Shown here: piece after piece, positions 62,426-64,000 of the stretch
Numbering within the stretch: the stretch's first letter is position 1
How the letters are laid out: each line of letters opens with the position of its first letter
NCBI GenBank assembly: GCA_026399435.1
Contig: JAPLQX010000040.1
Location: 19,984-83,983, forward strand
Origin: Rhodocyclales bacterium
GTDB taxonomy: Bacteria; Pseudomonadota; Gammaproteobacteria; Burkholderiales; Rhodocyclaceae
Length of the DNA stretch: 64,000 bases
Reading direction: 5' to 3'
Program-made: the position numbers and the translations under genes
Notes under the pieces: generated by a model
Database searches by the model: none
What the model was told of the DNA's origin: nothing
The model's input: only the letters and a program-made list of their open reading frames with translations

Positions 62426-62551
62426 GAACAGGAGGCAGAGTATAGCAAAGCACCTGTTTTCCGAGTGCTTATTCTGCGCGGCGCTGCCGCAGCGCATTCT
62501 TCCTTTCGAGGCAAAGACTTGCGATCGAAAATATTCCTATTGGTAGTAGAC

Positions 62552-62565
62552 TTGACATGTGTCAA
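62552..62565 (+). promoter_or_regulatory. FNR/DNR-type box upstream of nirS
   Basis: TTGAC-ATGT-GTCAA is a perfect inverted repeat with the five-four-five spacing of FNR/CRP-superfamily sites (TTGAT-N4-ATCAA, here with C/G at the fifth position). Its centre lies 102 bases before the nirS ATG, compatible with a class II site and a start near base 62600. Control by a nitric-oxide or oxygen sensor of this family is expected for nirS. Confidence 0.75.
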
Positions 62566-62621
62566 GGAGAACGAAGGCCAGCGGGCGCACTCTTTCAACC
62601 ATCGGACCGTTAGGGTCTTGA

Positions 62622-64000
<1,379 letters not shown>

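Overview
The window is high-GC (clearly above 60 %), densely coded DNA from a betaproteobacterium. The polyhydroxybutyrate genes phaC, phaB, phaB and phaR, RluD, PgeF, RimO, a BtuBCDF cobalamin uptake set and a cytochrome cd1 nitrite reductase together suggest a denitrifying, polymer-storing member of the Rhodocyclales or a close relative. The genus cannot be told from the sequence alone.

Layout. 1-2.8 kb: housekeeping genes (rluD, pgeF, a ZIP transporter, a small membrane protein). 2.9-6.9 kb: PHB synthesis cluster (phaC, two phaB copies, phaR). 7.1-7.7 kb: a TumE/TumA-type toxin-antitoxin pair with a very regular operator, inserted between phaR and rimO. 7.7-11.4 kb: rimO, an FAD-linked dehydrogenase, tRNA-Ala with a tRNA-Glu remnant, and cobU. 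11.4-12.8 kb: a scarred accessory patch holding an AT-richer PD-(D/E)XK nuclease-like gene, wrecked hicA/hicB pieces, an intact hicB and duplicated repeat blocks. 13.6-25.4 kb: a neutral-lipid region. It has an aldehyde dehydrogenase, a lipase and a GMC alcohol dehydrogenase in one operon, then a fatty acyl-CoA reductase, a phasin, a patatin, a TetR regulator, a TPR protein, a WS/DGAT wax ester synthase and an acyl-CoA-binding protein. It looks like a wax-ester synthesis and turnover module beside the PHB genes.

25.9-46.6 kb: a co-directional run of 17 genes that looks like one large catabolic island of unknown substrate. It contains a divergent M24-fold enzyme, a beta-hydroxyacid dehydrogenase, a TRAP transporter, a LacI regulator, an aldehyde dehydrogenase, a complete 2-oxoacid dehydrogenase complex with a fused E1, an FAD-linked 2-hydroxyacid dehydrogenase, a ribose-type ABC transporter, an Old Yellow Enzyme homologue and a DoxX-like protein. 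A perfect LacI-type palindrome overlaps the predicted promoter at its head. This is the best candidate here for an undescribed pathway.

46.6-64 kb: a PHA-system protein, fadD, a lipase, btuF with a coupled VOC protein, an NRAMP-family transporter, a dksA-XRE-TAXI operon, a molybdenum hydroxylase pair, and btuCD plus a TonB receptor behind a cobalamin riboswitch. Divergently from these lies nirS with an FNR/DNR-type box, cut by the right edge.

A short GC-rich repeat recurs at seven sites, mostly just after stop codons and once in frame inside rluD. A longer hairpin-rich element occurs twice. I saw no transposase gene, phage gene or CRISPR array.
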